A stretch of 64,000 nucleotides of DNA from Prorocentrum cordatum (lineage: Eukaryota; Sar; Dinophyceae; Prorocentrales; Prorocentraceae): the NCBI GenBank assembly GCA_963575745.1, contig CAUYUJ010003403.1, positions 320,315 through 384,314 on the forward strand, written 5' to 3'. The first letter of the stretch is position 1, and every line of letters begins with the position of its first letter. Shown here piece after piece: positions 8,141 through 18,906 of the stretch. A program made the position numbers and the translations under genes. The notes below the pieces were generated by a model. It was not told the DNA's origin, did no database searches, and worked only from the letters and a program-made list of their open reading frames with translations.

Positions 8141-11100
8141 TGACGGCTCAAGCTGGTCGTTCGTCACCTCGAATGCTAGTGGGCTTGCTGGGCTGGAGGC
8201 CTTGCTGGACCACGACCGAGTTCGGCAAGCGCATGCGGTTGCAGTTCAAGATCATCACGTTGCAGATTCTTGTGGCTTGTTGCAACTCGTTCCTTTCGCA
8301 GTCGGCCTCGCCAACCTCGGGTGTGTGCCCAGCATTTTGGCCTGCGGTCGCGCCCGCGCGCTTCATTGCACAGGGCTGGTACCAGGAGGTTTCCTTTACA
8401 CCGCTGTCTACTTGCACCACAGCGAAGGGCCGTCGCCGCGCAATTGGGCTATCCTAGACAGCAATGGTCAGGTGATCAAGCAGTCTGGCCTGCCGCTCGT
8501 TCTTGGAGGCGATTTTCAAGTGCTCCCATCTGAGCTGCAAGGCAGCGGATGGGCGGATGCAGTCGATGCTGTGGCCCTCAGCCCTTCGTGCCCCACGTGC
8601 ACCAACTCGGCCGCGTCAGGTGCTCGAACCATCGATTTCTTTGTGGCGTCCTCGGTCTTCTCCTACGCGGCGAATCTTGAGGTCCTGCACGACGTTGGCA
8701 CCACGCCGCACTACCCCGTTGTGCTCGCAGTGCGGCCTCTGGCGGCCACTTGCTTGCAGCGTCAGATTGTTCGTGTGCCCTCCCGCTTTCCTGTTGAAGT
8801 ACCAGTTGGGTGCAGGTGTGTCGACCCCTCGGTGCGGTGGCGAGAAGCTAGCGAAGCCATGCAGCACTCCGACCTCAACGACATGTGGGTCAAGTGGGTT
8901 GCCGCTGCCGAGCTCGACATGGGCGACCTGTGCAACCTCAACCCCGTCGATAACCTGCAGTTCTTCGGGCGAGCTGAGCCGCTTGCCATCTCTGTCTGCA
9001 CGCCGCCTGTGCCACAGGCCTTGTCTTTTCCACGCCTAAGCCCAGCAGGGGCATGGTGGCTCCTAGTCGCCCGTTGCTTTGAAGGGCTTGCCAAATGGCA
9101 GCCACCGCCGCTCAGGCAGGGCACTCTTCGCCTTGCTAAGCAGCTACCCGCTCGTGCTAGAGCCGCTGGCGTCAGTGAGGTCCAACTCAGGCCCTGGGCC
9201 ACGCTGCCGTTGCTTGCGCGTGCATTGCCGTTCGAGCTTGCTGCCGCCGCCGCCGCTGTCACCAAGGAGATTGCGGCGCGAGCGCACCGCAAGGCTGAGC
9301 AGGGCAAGCTTGCGGGTTGGAAAGACTGGGTGCGTAGGAACTCAGTCGGCGGTGCAGCAGCGCTGCATGCTTACTCGAAGCCACCTGTGCCCTGGCGCGC
9401 CAGCAGCATGAGCGGCAGTACGCCTGCCACGCTGCAGGAGGAGGTGGAGTTGCTGACTCGGGAGTGGTCGGATTGGTGGGAGGTCGGAGCGCACCATGAC
9501 ACCATCCAGTGGCCTGATGATATCGGCCCGCTTTTTCCGCGGCCCAGCCTCGAGCATTTTAAGTCTGTTGTGAAGAGTTTCCCGCGCAGCTCTGGCTGTG
9601 GTTTTGATCAGCTGAGTCCACGCCAGCTGGTTGCTCTGTCAGACCACGCGTTAGAGTCTCTCATTGACGTCATCATGGAAATAGAATCCACTGGTCGGTG
9701 GCCTGTCCTGTGGAACAAGGTTGCGTTCCTGGACAAGCGCGATGGAGGTGTTCGCCCCATCGCGCTCATAGACATACTAGGCCGCCTGCAAGGCAGGTTG
9801 CGCAAGCCGCTAGTCGCTAAGTGGCAAGCTGATCACCCTAGGCCGTTTTGGTGGTCCACGGCTGGGCGCAGCTCTGATAAACTGGTCTGGATTCAGTCGG
9901 CGTCCGCCGAATGGGCCAGGGGCAGGGGCCTGACCGGTGGACTTGTGCTCCTCGACCTTCACAAGGCTTTTGAGCGAATTAAGCGCTCTCTGCTTGTCTC
10001 GGCCGCCTCGAGATCGGGATTTCCGATCCGCCAATTGAAGCTTCTCGTCGAGCTCTATCGGTGCCCTAGGATTTTGTCTCTGCAGAATGCCGTGTCCTGT
10101 CCCGTATCCACGTTGCAGGCAGTTTTACCTGGGTGCCACTTCGCCACCCTCATGCTGCATATTATGTTGCTGCTTCCCTTGGACACGGTCCAAGAAACTT
10201 TTGCGAACGCGTGCAGTGGTTTGTTTGTGGACGGTTGTGGGCTCCAGCGGCTAGGGCGAGATGCCGACGTCGCAGCGGAGCTTGCAGGCGCTACTTCGTT
10301 TCTGCACAGCGAACTCGCCGCTATTCAGATGCCGGTCGCTGTCAAAAAGAGTCGCATCGTGGCCTCCACGCCGTCGCTCCGTTCCTGCCTTGAGAAAAAG
10401 CTCAAGCGTCATCGCGTGCAGGCTGTCAAAGTTGAACGAAATTAGGGCATCGATTTCGGAGCGGGCAAGGTGAGACCACGCGCCAGAAGGCGCGCGCGCA
10501 AGCAGCCTGCTACGCGCCGTGGACACAAGTTGCTGTCGATTCGAGGTCTTGTCAAGCGCCGTGTTCTTCACGATATGTTGCAGTCTGCCGTGCTCTCATC
10601 AACTCGGTACGGAGGCAGTGTGCTTGGCACGAATGGAGGTGACTTCCGCACCGCGCGCACGCTGCAGGCGCACGTGCAAAGTCAGCGATTGTCTGGTCGG
10701 TCCATCACGCTCATGCTTATGCTCGCGCGCAAGCCTACTGTGGACCCCTTGTACTCCCTCAACCTCGACCCTCTCATGGCGTTCGCTCATGCAGTTTGGG
10801 ACAATTGGCTTCCCCGAAGAATGCTGGAGCAAGGGATCGCTGCTGAAGTTGAGCGTTTGGAGGGTCACGTTAGCCCTTGGTCCAGCATTAGGGGCCCCTT
10901 CTCGGCTTGCGCCGCAACCGCCCAGATAATAAACCTTGTGATCTCTGGCTTTTCTTGGCGGGTCCCTGGGCTTGGAGCTCTCGACCTCTCCTCTGTGCGC
11001 CCTCGGGCCTTGCGTCCCTGGCCCGTTCGCGCTGTGGAAGCTACTCTCTGGAGAAAGGTTGCTGGGCGCGAGGGAGTTGCCGAGCTTGCCAATGGCTGTT

Positions 11101-12453
11101 TGTTAGAGCCCATCCGTCGAGTTCTGTCTGCCAGAGGCCGAGCGGCCCAGGAAACATGTTATTGTGTCGCTCGTCAGCGGGGGCCAATGGCCCCAGCATC
11201 GCCAGTGGGTTTCGAAGTTGCGCCCCCCCCCCACTGGAGAATGCAAGTTTTGCGTCGACGGTCCTAGCACGTTGCTGCATCGGCATGCCTGCTGCCCAGG
11301 GGTTGAAGAGCTTGTGCCACATCTCTCGCCGCCTGAGTTCATCACCAGACTGGCCAGGGCCTCCTGGAATCCTCTTTCTTTTTTTTCGCGGAGAGGCTGC
11401 TGGTGCCTGCTGCTCCTCTCCCGTGCTCGGATCTCCGGCCTGACAGGTGGATCGGAGGAGGCCCGTCTGATTTACGTGAACACGTGTTCCTCGATGGCAG
11501 TGTTTACGATGCTGATTTGCCCTCGCATGCGCGAGTTTGTGCGTGGGCCTGTGTGTCCATCAGTCTTGATTATCCCCATCGGGCGCGCGCGGTCTTTGTG
11601 GGTCTCCTCGATGACCCATATCGCGATATCGACTGTGCCGAACTGTACGCGTTGCTCCGAGGGCTTCAGCATGCTATGCCTGGCGCAGTATTCTTCAGTG
11701 ACTCCAGTTTCGTTGCGCGTGGGCTCTATGAGCGTGGGGAGCACGCGTGCTGCGCTGCCTCCAGCGCTTGGGCTGACGTTTGGAAGCAGGTTTGGGCGCG
11801 CGTGCACGATTGGGGTGGATCGGAGCATGTGCGTGTCGTCAAGGTGCCCGCGCACGCCACGCAAGAGCATGTGCAGCAGGGTCGCCTTTCGTTTTTTTCA
11901 GCTTTTTGGTAACCACACGGCCGACTCTTGGGCCAAGGGCACTGCGCGTGCCGCCATGATCCCGCAAGAGTTTCGGGACTCCAGGGACGCGATATCCAAG
12001 GTGCTTCGGTCATGGGCCGAATCGGTTGCTCAGGTTGGGCCTGTCTTGGCCGATGCCGATTGTTTGCACGCGAAGGCGACGGCGCTCAAGGACCGCCGCG
12101 CCACCCTGTACGTGCTGCCGCCGCCGCCCACCGCCACCCCGCCCATCATCTCTCGTGCTGACTCTGTTGTTGTTCGTGGTGAGATTGCGGGTGATTTTGT
12201 CCACGTGGTCCACCCCATCCAGCTTTGCGGTGGAAAATGGATGGTGGTTTGTGCGCGTTGCGGCCTTGGAGGGGCCAAAGTCTCTGCCAGGCTCCAGGGG
12301 GCCTGCCTGGGCTCTCCCGCCCCGGGCGCCCATGGAGCCAAGGTGCTCGCCAACCTGGCGCGCACCCCTGCTCGCTATTCCCTGAACAACGAGTGTCACC
12401 TGCTGGTCCAGCCGTTCCGCACGGCCGACTCTCCTCGTGCAGGTGAGTGCTGA
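8121..12453 (+). pseudogene. LINE ORF2: endonuclease, RT and RNase H (broken)
   Basis: Endonuclease, about 8121-8730: FVTSNASG, then AVQDHHV (Asp for the usual Glu), LVLGGDFQVLPSEL, RTIDFFV and HYPVVLAV. RT, about 9580-10340: DGGVRPIALIDI, motif A LLDLHKAFERI (Asp at 9954-9956), motif B LPGCHFATL and motif C FVDGCG (Asp at 10230-10232, then GGT where a second Asp is expected). TAG at 10443-10445 falls inside the conserved VERN-x-GIDFGAGK block; the frame then continues to 11267. The zinc motif CKFCVDG...LHRHACC is in the next frame after a C10 run (11223-11232). RNase H (FLDGS, AELYAL, FSDSSFV, VPAHAT) returns after a T8 run (11379-11386). GNHTADSWAKG follows a T7 run (11892-11898). The last block has CARCGLGG and a distal Cys. 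Gene order is fully canonical. Confidence 0.8.
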
Positions 12454-12698
12454 TTCCTGGCCCCGTCCTGGCTCGCCCGCCTCCTTGAGGCTGGAGCTAC
12501 CAGACTGGGGCCTCTGTCCGTGGGCCCCCCCCCCCCCCTCCCCTTCGGGGACCCCGCGGCACCGCTCATCGCGTTCGATCGTTGCTCGGCGCGTTGGCCG
12601 AGTCGGAGGCGCCACCCACGCCCGCCCTCTTTTGGCGGGCATGGTGGCGTAAGTGGCATATGGCGCGTCGGCATCGCGACTCGCTTCGGAGAGGTCGC
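12454..12698 (+). other. LINE 3' tail with terminal stem-loop
   Basis: Non-coding, GC-rich, with a C-run near 12527-12540. The last 23 bases (12676-12698) pair GCGAC with GTCGC around a TCGCTTCGGAGAG loop, directly before the GGA array. Terminal stem-loops are recognised by RT in several LINE clades; that role is inference here. Confidence 0.5.
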
Positions 12699-12972
12699 AG
12701 GAGGAGGAGGAGGAGGAAGAGGAGGAGGATGAGGAGGAGAAGGAACAGGAGGAGGAGGAGGAGGAATAATAATAATAATAGACTAGAACTAATAATTTTA
12801 ATGATAAGACTAATCATAATCATACTATGAATAAGAAGAAACTAATACATCTATTATTAAGAATACAAAGAATAAATAATCAGAAGAAAAATGGTAAATA
12901 GTAATGAATAAGAATAATACTTATTAATATCAGTAATACTATTAACACTAGTAATGATAATAATAATATGAA
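12699..12972. repeat. (GGA)n array followed by AT-rich simple sequence
   Basis: GGA/GAA repeats to about 12765, then AAT repeats and about 200 bp of very AT-rich sequence (AATAATA, TTATTA) to about 12972, ending in another short GGA run (12980-12998). No gene is visible. Confidence 0.9.
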
Positions 12973-13279
12973 TCAGAAGATGATGAGGAGGAGGAGGAAG
13001 TGGCCTGGGCCATATGCTGGCGTGCGGAGCCGAGCCGCTCGATCGGGGGCGCATGCTCTGCAGAACCCGATCGGTTTTGCAAGGTGGTTCCGCACGCCAT
13101 GCGGAGCCACCTCGTCCGCATGCCATGCGGGGCAACCTGGTCCAGCAGGCCAAGGCGTGGCGCGAAAGGCCGCGCGACGGATCAGCCGGGGGCCCAGGCG
13201 CCACCCGCCGCGCGTCGGAGTGGAAGCAGAGCACACCAAGCTGGACATGTCCGACCCCAGGGCGGCCGTCGACGCCGCC

Positions 13280-13500
13280 GCCGTGGACCTGGCGCCCTGG
13301 AGATTGCCGCGGGGAGCGGCCTGGAGATTTTGGCCTGGAACGCGGCCTCGATCCCCCTGGAGATTTGGGCCTGGATCGCCGCGGGGAGCGGCCCAGAGAT
13401 TTTGGCGTGGCTCGCGGCCTCGATCGCCCCGGAGATTTTGGTTTCTCCGTGGAGAAGATTCTGGCCTGGGTCGCGGCTTCGATCGCCCTGCAAATTGTTG
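13280..13500. repeat. 36-bp GC-rich tandem repeat
   Basis: About six units built on CTGGAGATTTTGGCCTGG with an alternating GCGGCCTCGATCGCC or GCCGCGGGGAGCGG half, giving a 72-bp double unit. Both strands are open for much of it because the unit is a multiple of three. Confidence 0.8.
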
Positions 13501-13502
13501 CT

Positions 13503-13910
13503 AGGGCCACGAAATGTGCGAGGGGTGTACCAAAATGGCGGGGTGGCGCAATGCGAGCGCGCCGCTGGGGCTTGAGGCGGAGCTCTGTGTAGGAACCAAA
13601 GCGTGTGAAGGGTGTGCCAACATAAAAGGGGGGGGTGGCGTGCGAGCGCAGTCGCTAAGCGCTAAGTCCTTTGGTGGAGCTCCCGATGGGGCCACAAAAC
13701 GTGTGGGGTGTGCGTGTGCCAAAATGAGGGAGGTGGCGGCATGCACACGTAACTATTGAGGCCTTTGGTGGAGCTCCCTAACGGGCCACGAAACATGTGA
13801 AGGGTGCGCCGAAGGAAGGGGGGGCGGCATGGGAACGTAGCCGATGGAGCCTTCGGTGGTGCTCTCTCTAGGGCCACGAACGTGTGATGGATGTTCCAAA
13901 GGGGGTTGTG
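13503..13910. repeat. About 95-bp tandem repeat, four to five units
   Basis: Each unit has GGGCCACGAAACGTGTGAAGG, GTGCCAAAATG with a G-run, a GCATGCGAACGTAG block and CCTTTGGTGGAGCTC. Variable G-run lengths break the frame. No protein is indicated. Confidence 0.85.
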
Positions 13911-15792
13911 TCACGTCGTGGAGGCTGAAGTCCCAAGGAGGAAGGCGGAGTGGCAAATGCATCGCGGGGATCGCAAGGCGGGTCAACGCTGGGAGGGTGT
14001 TGGGTCGGAATGCCGTCGACGGGAAGGTGTTGGACGTCGTTGTCGAAGTCGTTTTGGGCGGGGGGCGGTGTCACGGCCGTCGCTGACGTCGGCGATGCGT
14101 CCGGCAGGGGAGGGAAGCCCGAGAGGAAGGGCAAGGGTAGCAGGGCCAGGGGTTGCAAGCGGGTCAGTGAGGAGGAGTACGAAGGAGGCTCGTACTCCGC
14201 CTTGAGTGGAGACAAAGGTTCAGCAATTACATGAGTCTCTTAGAGGTTTGGAGCCGGAGTCGGAACGTAAGTCGGCCAGAGTCACTGTGAGAGCCCTCGC
14301 AAGACCATCGGGAACCCGTGGGGGCCAGAGTTGTCGGGAAACGGAGTTAGAATTGCAAATGCTCGAACGCTATCGTAATATTTATCCAGAGTCGGGCCAC
14401 GAATCCGAGATACAAGTGTTCCACCGCAACTGTGATGTTTATCAACAATTCGGACACCTTCAGGATCCGGCCCGCCTACATGTCCAAATGGTGTTCGAAT
14501 CAACGGCATTTTTTGTTCCGAGGGGTTCAAAGGCACTCCGAATGACATTTTTCCCGTCTCTCGTTGACGTCGTCTCCGTTCGTATCGTGCGTCCCTATGC
14601 CTTAAGGGCCTTACGTGTAAAAACCCTCCTCATCCGCCTCTTCGGCAGCCGGTGTCGGAGGAACCTGAGTAGAAGCCAGTGTCGGAATGTGGCCACATTG
14701 GAACCAGAGTTGGGTGTGGTGTCGACCCCGCAGGCTACTTGACAGGATAGATTATGTAATGCTGCCGCCAGAGCAGATGATAGACTTATAGCTGGACCCA
14801 CCGCGCCACGTTCGTTGGGAGCCCGGTGGGGGCGGGCGTCCGAAGAGCACAATTATTCAGGCGGATCCGCAAATTGGGGGGAAAATGAGGGCGGGAGCCG
14901 AAGTCTGAGATGGATGTGCAAGTACCAGAGCCAAAGTTTGCCGCGTCACATATGCATTGCAGGGCCTGGTTGGGCTCCGGCGTTCGCGGCGTGTTGCCTG
15001 AAGGCAGGGAGGCACGCTGCTCGCTGTAGATTGGTTGCTCTATCATTGTACGCGACGAAATCTCCTTGATTCGCGCATGCGCGTGTCCGCATGCGCGCAT
15101 ATTCACGTATGCGCGTATGATGTATGTACGGTCCGCCGGAATATGAAAGCGCATTCGGTGCGTAAATGTCATTTGCGAACAATCAAATTTCTATCAGGAT
15201 TTTGCAAGCATGTGAGATCGTACGAAGGCACCGGATTTTCCATCCGTTTTCCGTTCCGTTGTCTGATCTTGCCCGTAAGATTACCGCTTTGTTTTTGAAT
15301 AAAAATACCAACATGTTTTCAATATCATCGTACATATCGGCAAAACAGTTAATATGGTATCATGATATCAATCGGCCAATTCATTTACATTGCCCGTTCG
15401 GGCAATCAAATGGCAACAACCTATTTCAATCAAGTGTGGTATTGATGCAAAGGCGGGCTAAATAATCAAAATCCGACAACTCGTATTGCCATATTTTCGT
15501 GTATTATCATCTTAAATGCGATTCGCCATCGAAGCATTATATATATAGCCAACATATATGTATACATAGCCGAGAAAAACGCGGATGGTTCTTGAAATGT
15601 GTATGGGTGTGTGTGTGTGTGTGTGTTTTTTAAACATATTTTCAAACGATTGCATTTGTTATGATTGTAATGCCTTTTCGGGTATTAAACGATTCCCAGT
15701 AATTGCATTGGGAACTTCTTGAATTTCTGCAGTAGGGAGGGACATAATACACACATGTCAGACGCAAACGGGAACAACATGGGGGGTGCCGA
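13911..15792. other. Long spacer without recognisable gene
   Basis: 13.9-15.1 kb is of mixed composition, with loose echoes of GAGTCGGAAC and CCAGAGTCGG that may be a worn satellite. 15.16-15.75 kb is AT-rich and holds a (GT)n tract at about 15606-15627. I saw no protein motif in six frames. Confidence 0.5.
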
Positions 15793-16062
15793 ATCACAGA
15801 CCAAACGTTGAATCACACACCGCGCGCGCCGATTCACAGACTGCACACATTGAATCACAGACTGCGCGCGCCGAATCACAGACAGCACACATTGAATCAC
15901 AGACTGCGCGCGCCGAATCACAGACAGCACACATTGAATCACAGACTGCGCGCGCCGAATCACAGACCGCGCGCGCCGAATCACAGACAGCACACACTGA
16001 ATCACAGTCCGCGCGCGCCGAATCTCAGACAGCACACATTGAATCACAGACAGCACGCAACG
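15793..16062 (+). repeat. 21-bp minisatellite (GAATCACAGAC-NNN-GCGCGC)
   Basis: About 12 units of 21 bp: GAATCACAGACTGCGCGCGCC alternates with GAATCACAGACAGCACACATT, giving a 42-bp double unit. Translated it reads SQTARAE/SQTAHIE. The same unit occurs in reverse complement at 34340-34640 and, worn, at 30121-30258. Confidence 0.95.
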
Positions 16063-16915
16063 GTGACCTGCTGATCCGGCCAGCTGATCCGGTGACCTGG
16101 TGATCCGGTGACCTGGTGTTGTGGCCAGCTGATCCAGTGATCCAGTTGATCCGGCAGATCCGGTTGATCCGGTGATCGGTGTCTTGGATTCGTGGCCAGC
16201 TGACCCGGTGATCCGGCTGATCGGGTGATCCAGCTGATCCGGCCAGCTGATCCGGTGACCCCGTGATTTGGTGACCCGGTGTTGTGGTCAGTTGATCCGG
16301 TGATCCGGCTGATCAGGCAGATCAGGCTGATTTGGTCATCGGGCTAGTGGATCCAAGTGATCCGGTGACCTGGTGTTGTGGCCAGCTGATTTGGTGATCA
16401 GGCTGATCCCGCCAGCTGATCTGGTGATCCGGTGATCCGGTGATTTGGCTGATCCGGTGATCCAGCTGATCGGGCAGATCCAGCTGATGTGGTGATCGGG
16501 CCAGTGGATCCAAGTGATCCGGTGATTTGGTGTTGTGGCCAGCTGATCTGGTGATCCGGCTGATCCGGCCAGCTGATTTGGTGATCCAGTGATTTGGTGT
16601 TGTATCTGATCCGGTGATCCGGCTGATCCGGCAGATCCAGCTGATTTGGTGATTGGGCCAGTGGATCCGCTGATCTGGTGATTTGGTGTTGTGGCCAGCT
16701 GATCCGGTGATCCAGCTGATCCGGCAGATCCGGCTGATCTGGTAATCCGATTTGCTGATCCTGTCATCCGGCTGATCTGGCGATCCAGCCGGCTGATTCA
16801 GTGCTCCAGCTGATCCGGCGACCTGATGTTATGGCCATTGGATTTGGTGATTTGGTTGATCTGGTTGACCCTGATGAGTGGATCGTTGATCGGGTGATCC
16901 GGCGATCCAATTGAA
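16063..16915. repeat. GATCCGG minisatellite with higher-order structure
   Basis: Built of 9-10-bp words such as CTGATCCGG and GTGATCCGG. The longer phrase GGTGTTGTGGCCAGCTGAT recurs about seven times, and a unit of about 158 bp containing GTGGATCCAAGTGATCCGG is present twice (around 16348 and 16506). The minus-strand open frame across it is repeat-derived. Confidence 0.9.
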
Positions 16916-17924
16916 TAAAAACCTTTTTTTGGGGTGCTTCCGGGCGCCAGGCCCCCTCGCTGGAATTCCAAGAAGGAAGAAGGGAGCAGGGAAGAGAGAA
17001 GGTGGGAAGAAGGAAGGACGGAGCAGAAAGTAGGGGCAGAGGGAGAAGGAGGATTGAGGAGAGAGAGAAGGAGGAAGATGGGAGGAGGGAGGAGAGAACG
17101 AGGACAAGACGGACGCCATTTCCACAGCTCGGCGTGCCGTCGCTGTCGGCGCAAACAGTGCCACGTACATGGAAGGGGGCGTCGCAGTTGGCCCCAGATG
17201 CGCGCTAACCGCAAAGGCGGGAGAATGGGGGGTGAGAGGAGCAGGGGACATCTTAGACAGAGTAGGGACATTCGGAAAATGGGGAGGAGCGTCGGTTCGG
17301 ACGGTCAGCCGCCGGCCCTCCAAGCGCTCACACCTAAACGCATGGGTTCAGCTACCGTCAGACCAGGCAAGAAGTAGTTAATTCGCCAGTTTTGTAATGC
17401 TGAGGAGTGGTAGGGTTCGAAGGTTTTTGTCGCTTTTTAAACATGTCCCTCTCGTCGCTGACGTCCGCATTGTCGTCGTCATCATTACCATTCCACCTAG
17501 TGTTTTCCAAATGGTTGCGCTGGTGCAGCGTCTGAACTGGCCGCAGGCAGCTGAATATCCTTTGTCGAGGATAGCGTGCACGAGCGATGGTGCCGTTCGC
17601 GTTTGCATAACACTGACCCCCAACAGGACGGCGACGTCCTTGATGATGTCCTGGCAGCGGGGCCGGAGTGAGGGAGGAGGAAAAGAAGGAGGAGGAGGAG
17701 GAGGAGGAGGAGCGACGGCAGCAGGAGGATGAGGGAGGGAGGGAGGGAGGAGGCTGGAGGAGGGAAGGAGGGAGGCTGGGGGAGAAGAGGATAACAGGTG
17801 AGGGGAGGCTGGAGGAAGGGCAACAAAGAGAGGGAGGCTGCAGTTCGTCCTCCGCCGGAGTGCCAACGCGCACCTCCAGAGTCGTCAGGACATCGGCGCA
17901 CGCTTGGATGATAATTGGCACCAT
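16916..17924. other. Spacer with purine-rich patches
   Basis: GGA/GAAG-rich patches at about 16975-17100 and 17670-17835 separate short GC-rich stretches. No recognisable domain. The minus-strand frames here are Ser/Pro-rich shadows of the purine runs. Confidence 0.5.
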
Positions 17925-18337
17925 TTATGGAGGAGACCCGCCCTCGACAAAATGCACATCCAAGTCGCAGTCCGCGGTGATCTCAGCGCCTGGGTCGATT
18001 GTGAGGAAGTTCACGTCGATCAAACGGAAAGTTGTTGAGCCCCTGGCAAAATTTGCTTGATCCCTCAAATCCGCAGCGACTTCTTCGTAGATCACGCTGG
18101 CGTGCGTGCCGCGCTTCGCCTCGATGTCAAAAAATGGCGTCCGTCGGCTTCCACTCGTGGCCGACTTCGACGCGGACCATGTCAAGCGCATCCTCCGCCG
18201 CCGCCTCCAGCGGCTCCAACGCCTCCTCTGCCGCCTCGTCGGGATCGAAAGTACGGTCGGGGCCCTGAAGAAGGAACCCTTTTGGTTGGGGAGGGGCTCC
18301 GCGTTCCTTAAGTGTTTCGCAGCTTGCCTCAGGTTTT
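17925..18337 (-). pseudogene. Unidentified minus-strand gene with one frameshift
   Basis: Two minus-strand frames abut at a T6 run (plus-strand A6 at about 18129-18134). The upstream frame runs from about 18337 and is strongly protein-like and acidic (DPDEAAEEALEPLEAAAEDA, then RVEVGHEWKPTDAIF). The downstream frame continues FDIEAKRGTHASVIYEEV, FRLIDVNFLTIDPGAEITAD and ends VEGGSPP at 17925. One base in the T-run would join them into a frame of about 135 residues. I do not recognise the family; the late ID-PGAEIT-D phrase faintly recalls a SET-domain end but is not enough for a call. No ATG is evident at the 5' side, so this may be a final exon. Confidence 0.4.
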
Positions 18338-18627
18338 CCTTATGTTTCGATAGGAAATCGAAGTGTAACTGATGGGAAAAAAGGGGCTTCGTTCCTTATT
18401 TAGGGTTCCTTAGGTAAACGCCCCGACTGTGGATGCGTCACCTCGAGGACGCTGTGCTGTAATTTTCTGTTCCGCTCCCTTGTCTCCCCTCCCGCCCATG
18501 CCCCTCCCCCCTCATCCTTTCGTTCCCCTGCCGTCCTATTCTCTTCTCGCTGCCTGCCCATCCCTTCGTTTGCTGCAGCCATAATGCGTGCTCGATTTTC
18601 CCCTCCTCGCAGTTGTCCTTGCGGGTC

Positions 18628-18887
18628 TCAGTCGGAGCTCCACCTTTCTAGACGTCTTGATGGGGCCCGAGTAGATGGGGCCGAGGATCGCGCCGCGTCG
18701 CCGATGTATCGGCGACGCGGCTCGACGTGGAGCCCGACGTTCTCCGCGCCGGCGTCGCCGATGCACCGCCGACGTCGGCGGCGCGTTGCCGACGCGTTGC
18801 CGACGCATCGGCGATGTGGCGCGATCCTCCGATCCCATCTGTCCGGATCCCATCCAGGAGGCCGCCGACCTTCATGCAAGCTGAGTA
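18628..18887. repeat. Fold-back element with about 90-bp arms
   Basis: 18629-18720 and 18795-18885 are imperfect inverted repeats: GAGGATCGCGCC, CGTCGCCGATG and GATGGGG-CC blocks occur in both arms in the same order when one is complemented. The 75-bp centre is built of the same GTCGCCGATGC words. Frames across it on both strands are Arg-rich and non-specific. It resembles a small non-autonomous DNA element. I could not define target duplications. Confidence 0.6.
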
Positions 18888-18906
18888 GAGTATATTTGCG
18901 CATCAC

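Larger units (their letters stand above)
7082..12698 (+). mobile_element. Non-LTR retrotransposon (LINE), near full length
   Basis: A 5.6-kb plus-strand element with ORF1 (7082-8140), then a long ORF2 with apurinic-type endonuclease, reverse transcriptase, a zinc motif, RNase H and a terminal zinc motif (8121-12453). A non-coding 3' tail ends in a small stem-loop (12676-12698). GGA arrays abut both ends, so no simple target duplication can be called. There is no poly(A) tail. ORF2 has one in-frame TAG, three frameshifts at homopolymers and a changed RT active-site residue, so as read it is inactive. Confidence 0.85.

Noticed and set aside
11164-11900. Single 429-codon frame (11164-12453) as one gene
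   Set aside because: Only its ends match the LINE (zinc motif, RNase H end and terminal zinc). The RNase H core is in another frame, so the frame is a patchwork.
12010-12642. Minus-strand frame of 210 codons
   Set aside because: Antisense shadow of LINE ORF2's C-terminal part.
15793-16062. Spaced direct repeats as a CRISPR array
   Set aside because: Units are contiguous 21-mers without unique spacers, and the genome is eukaryotic.
18060-18260. Plus-strand Pro/Arg-rich frames
   Set aside because: Antisense to the better minus-strand acidic frame.
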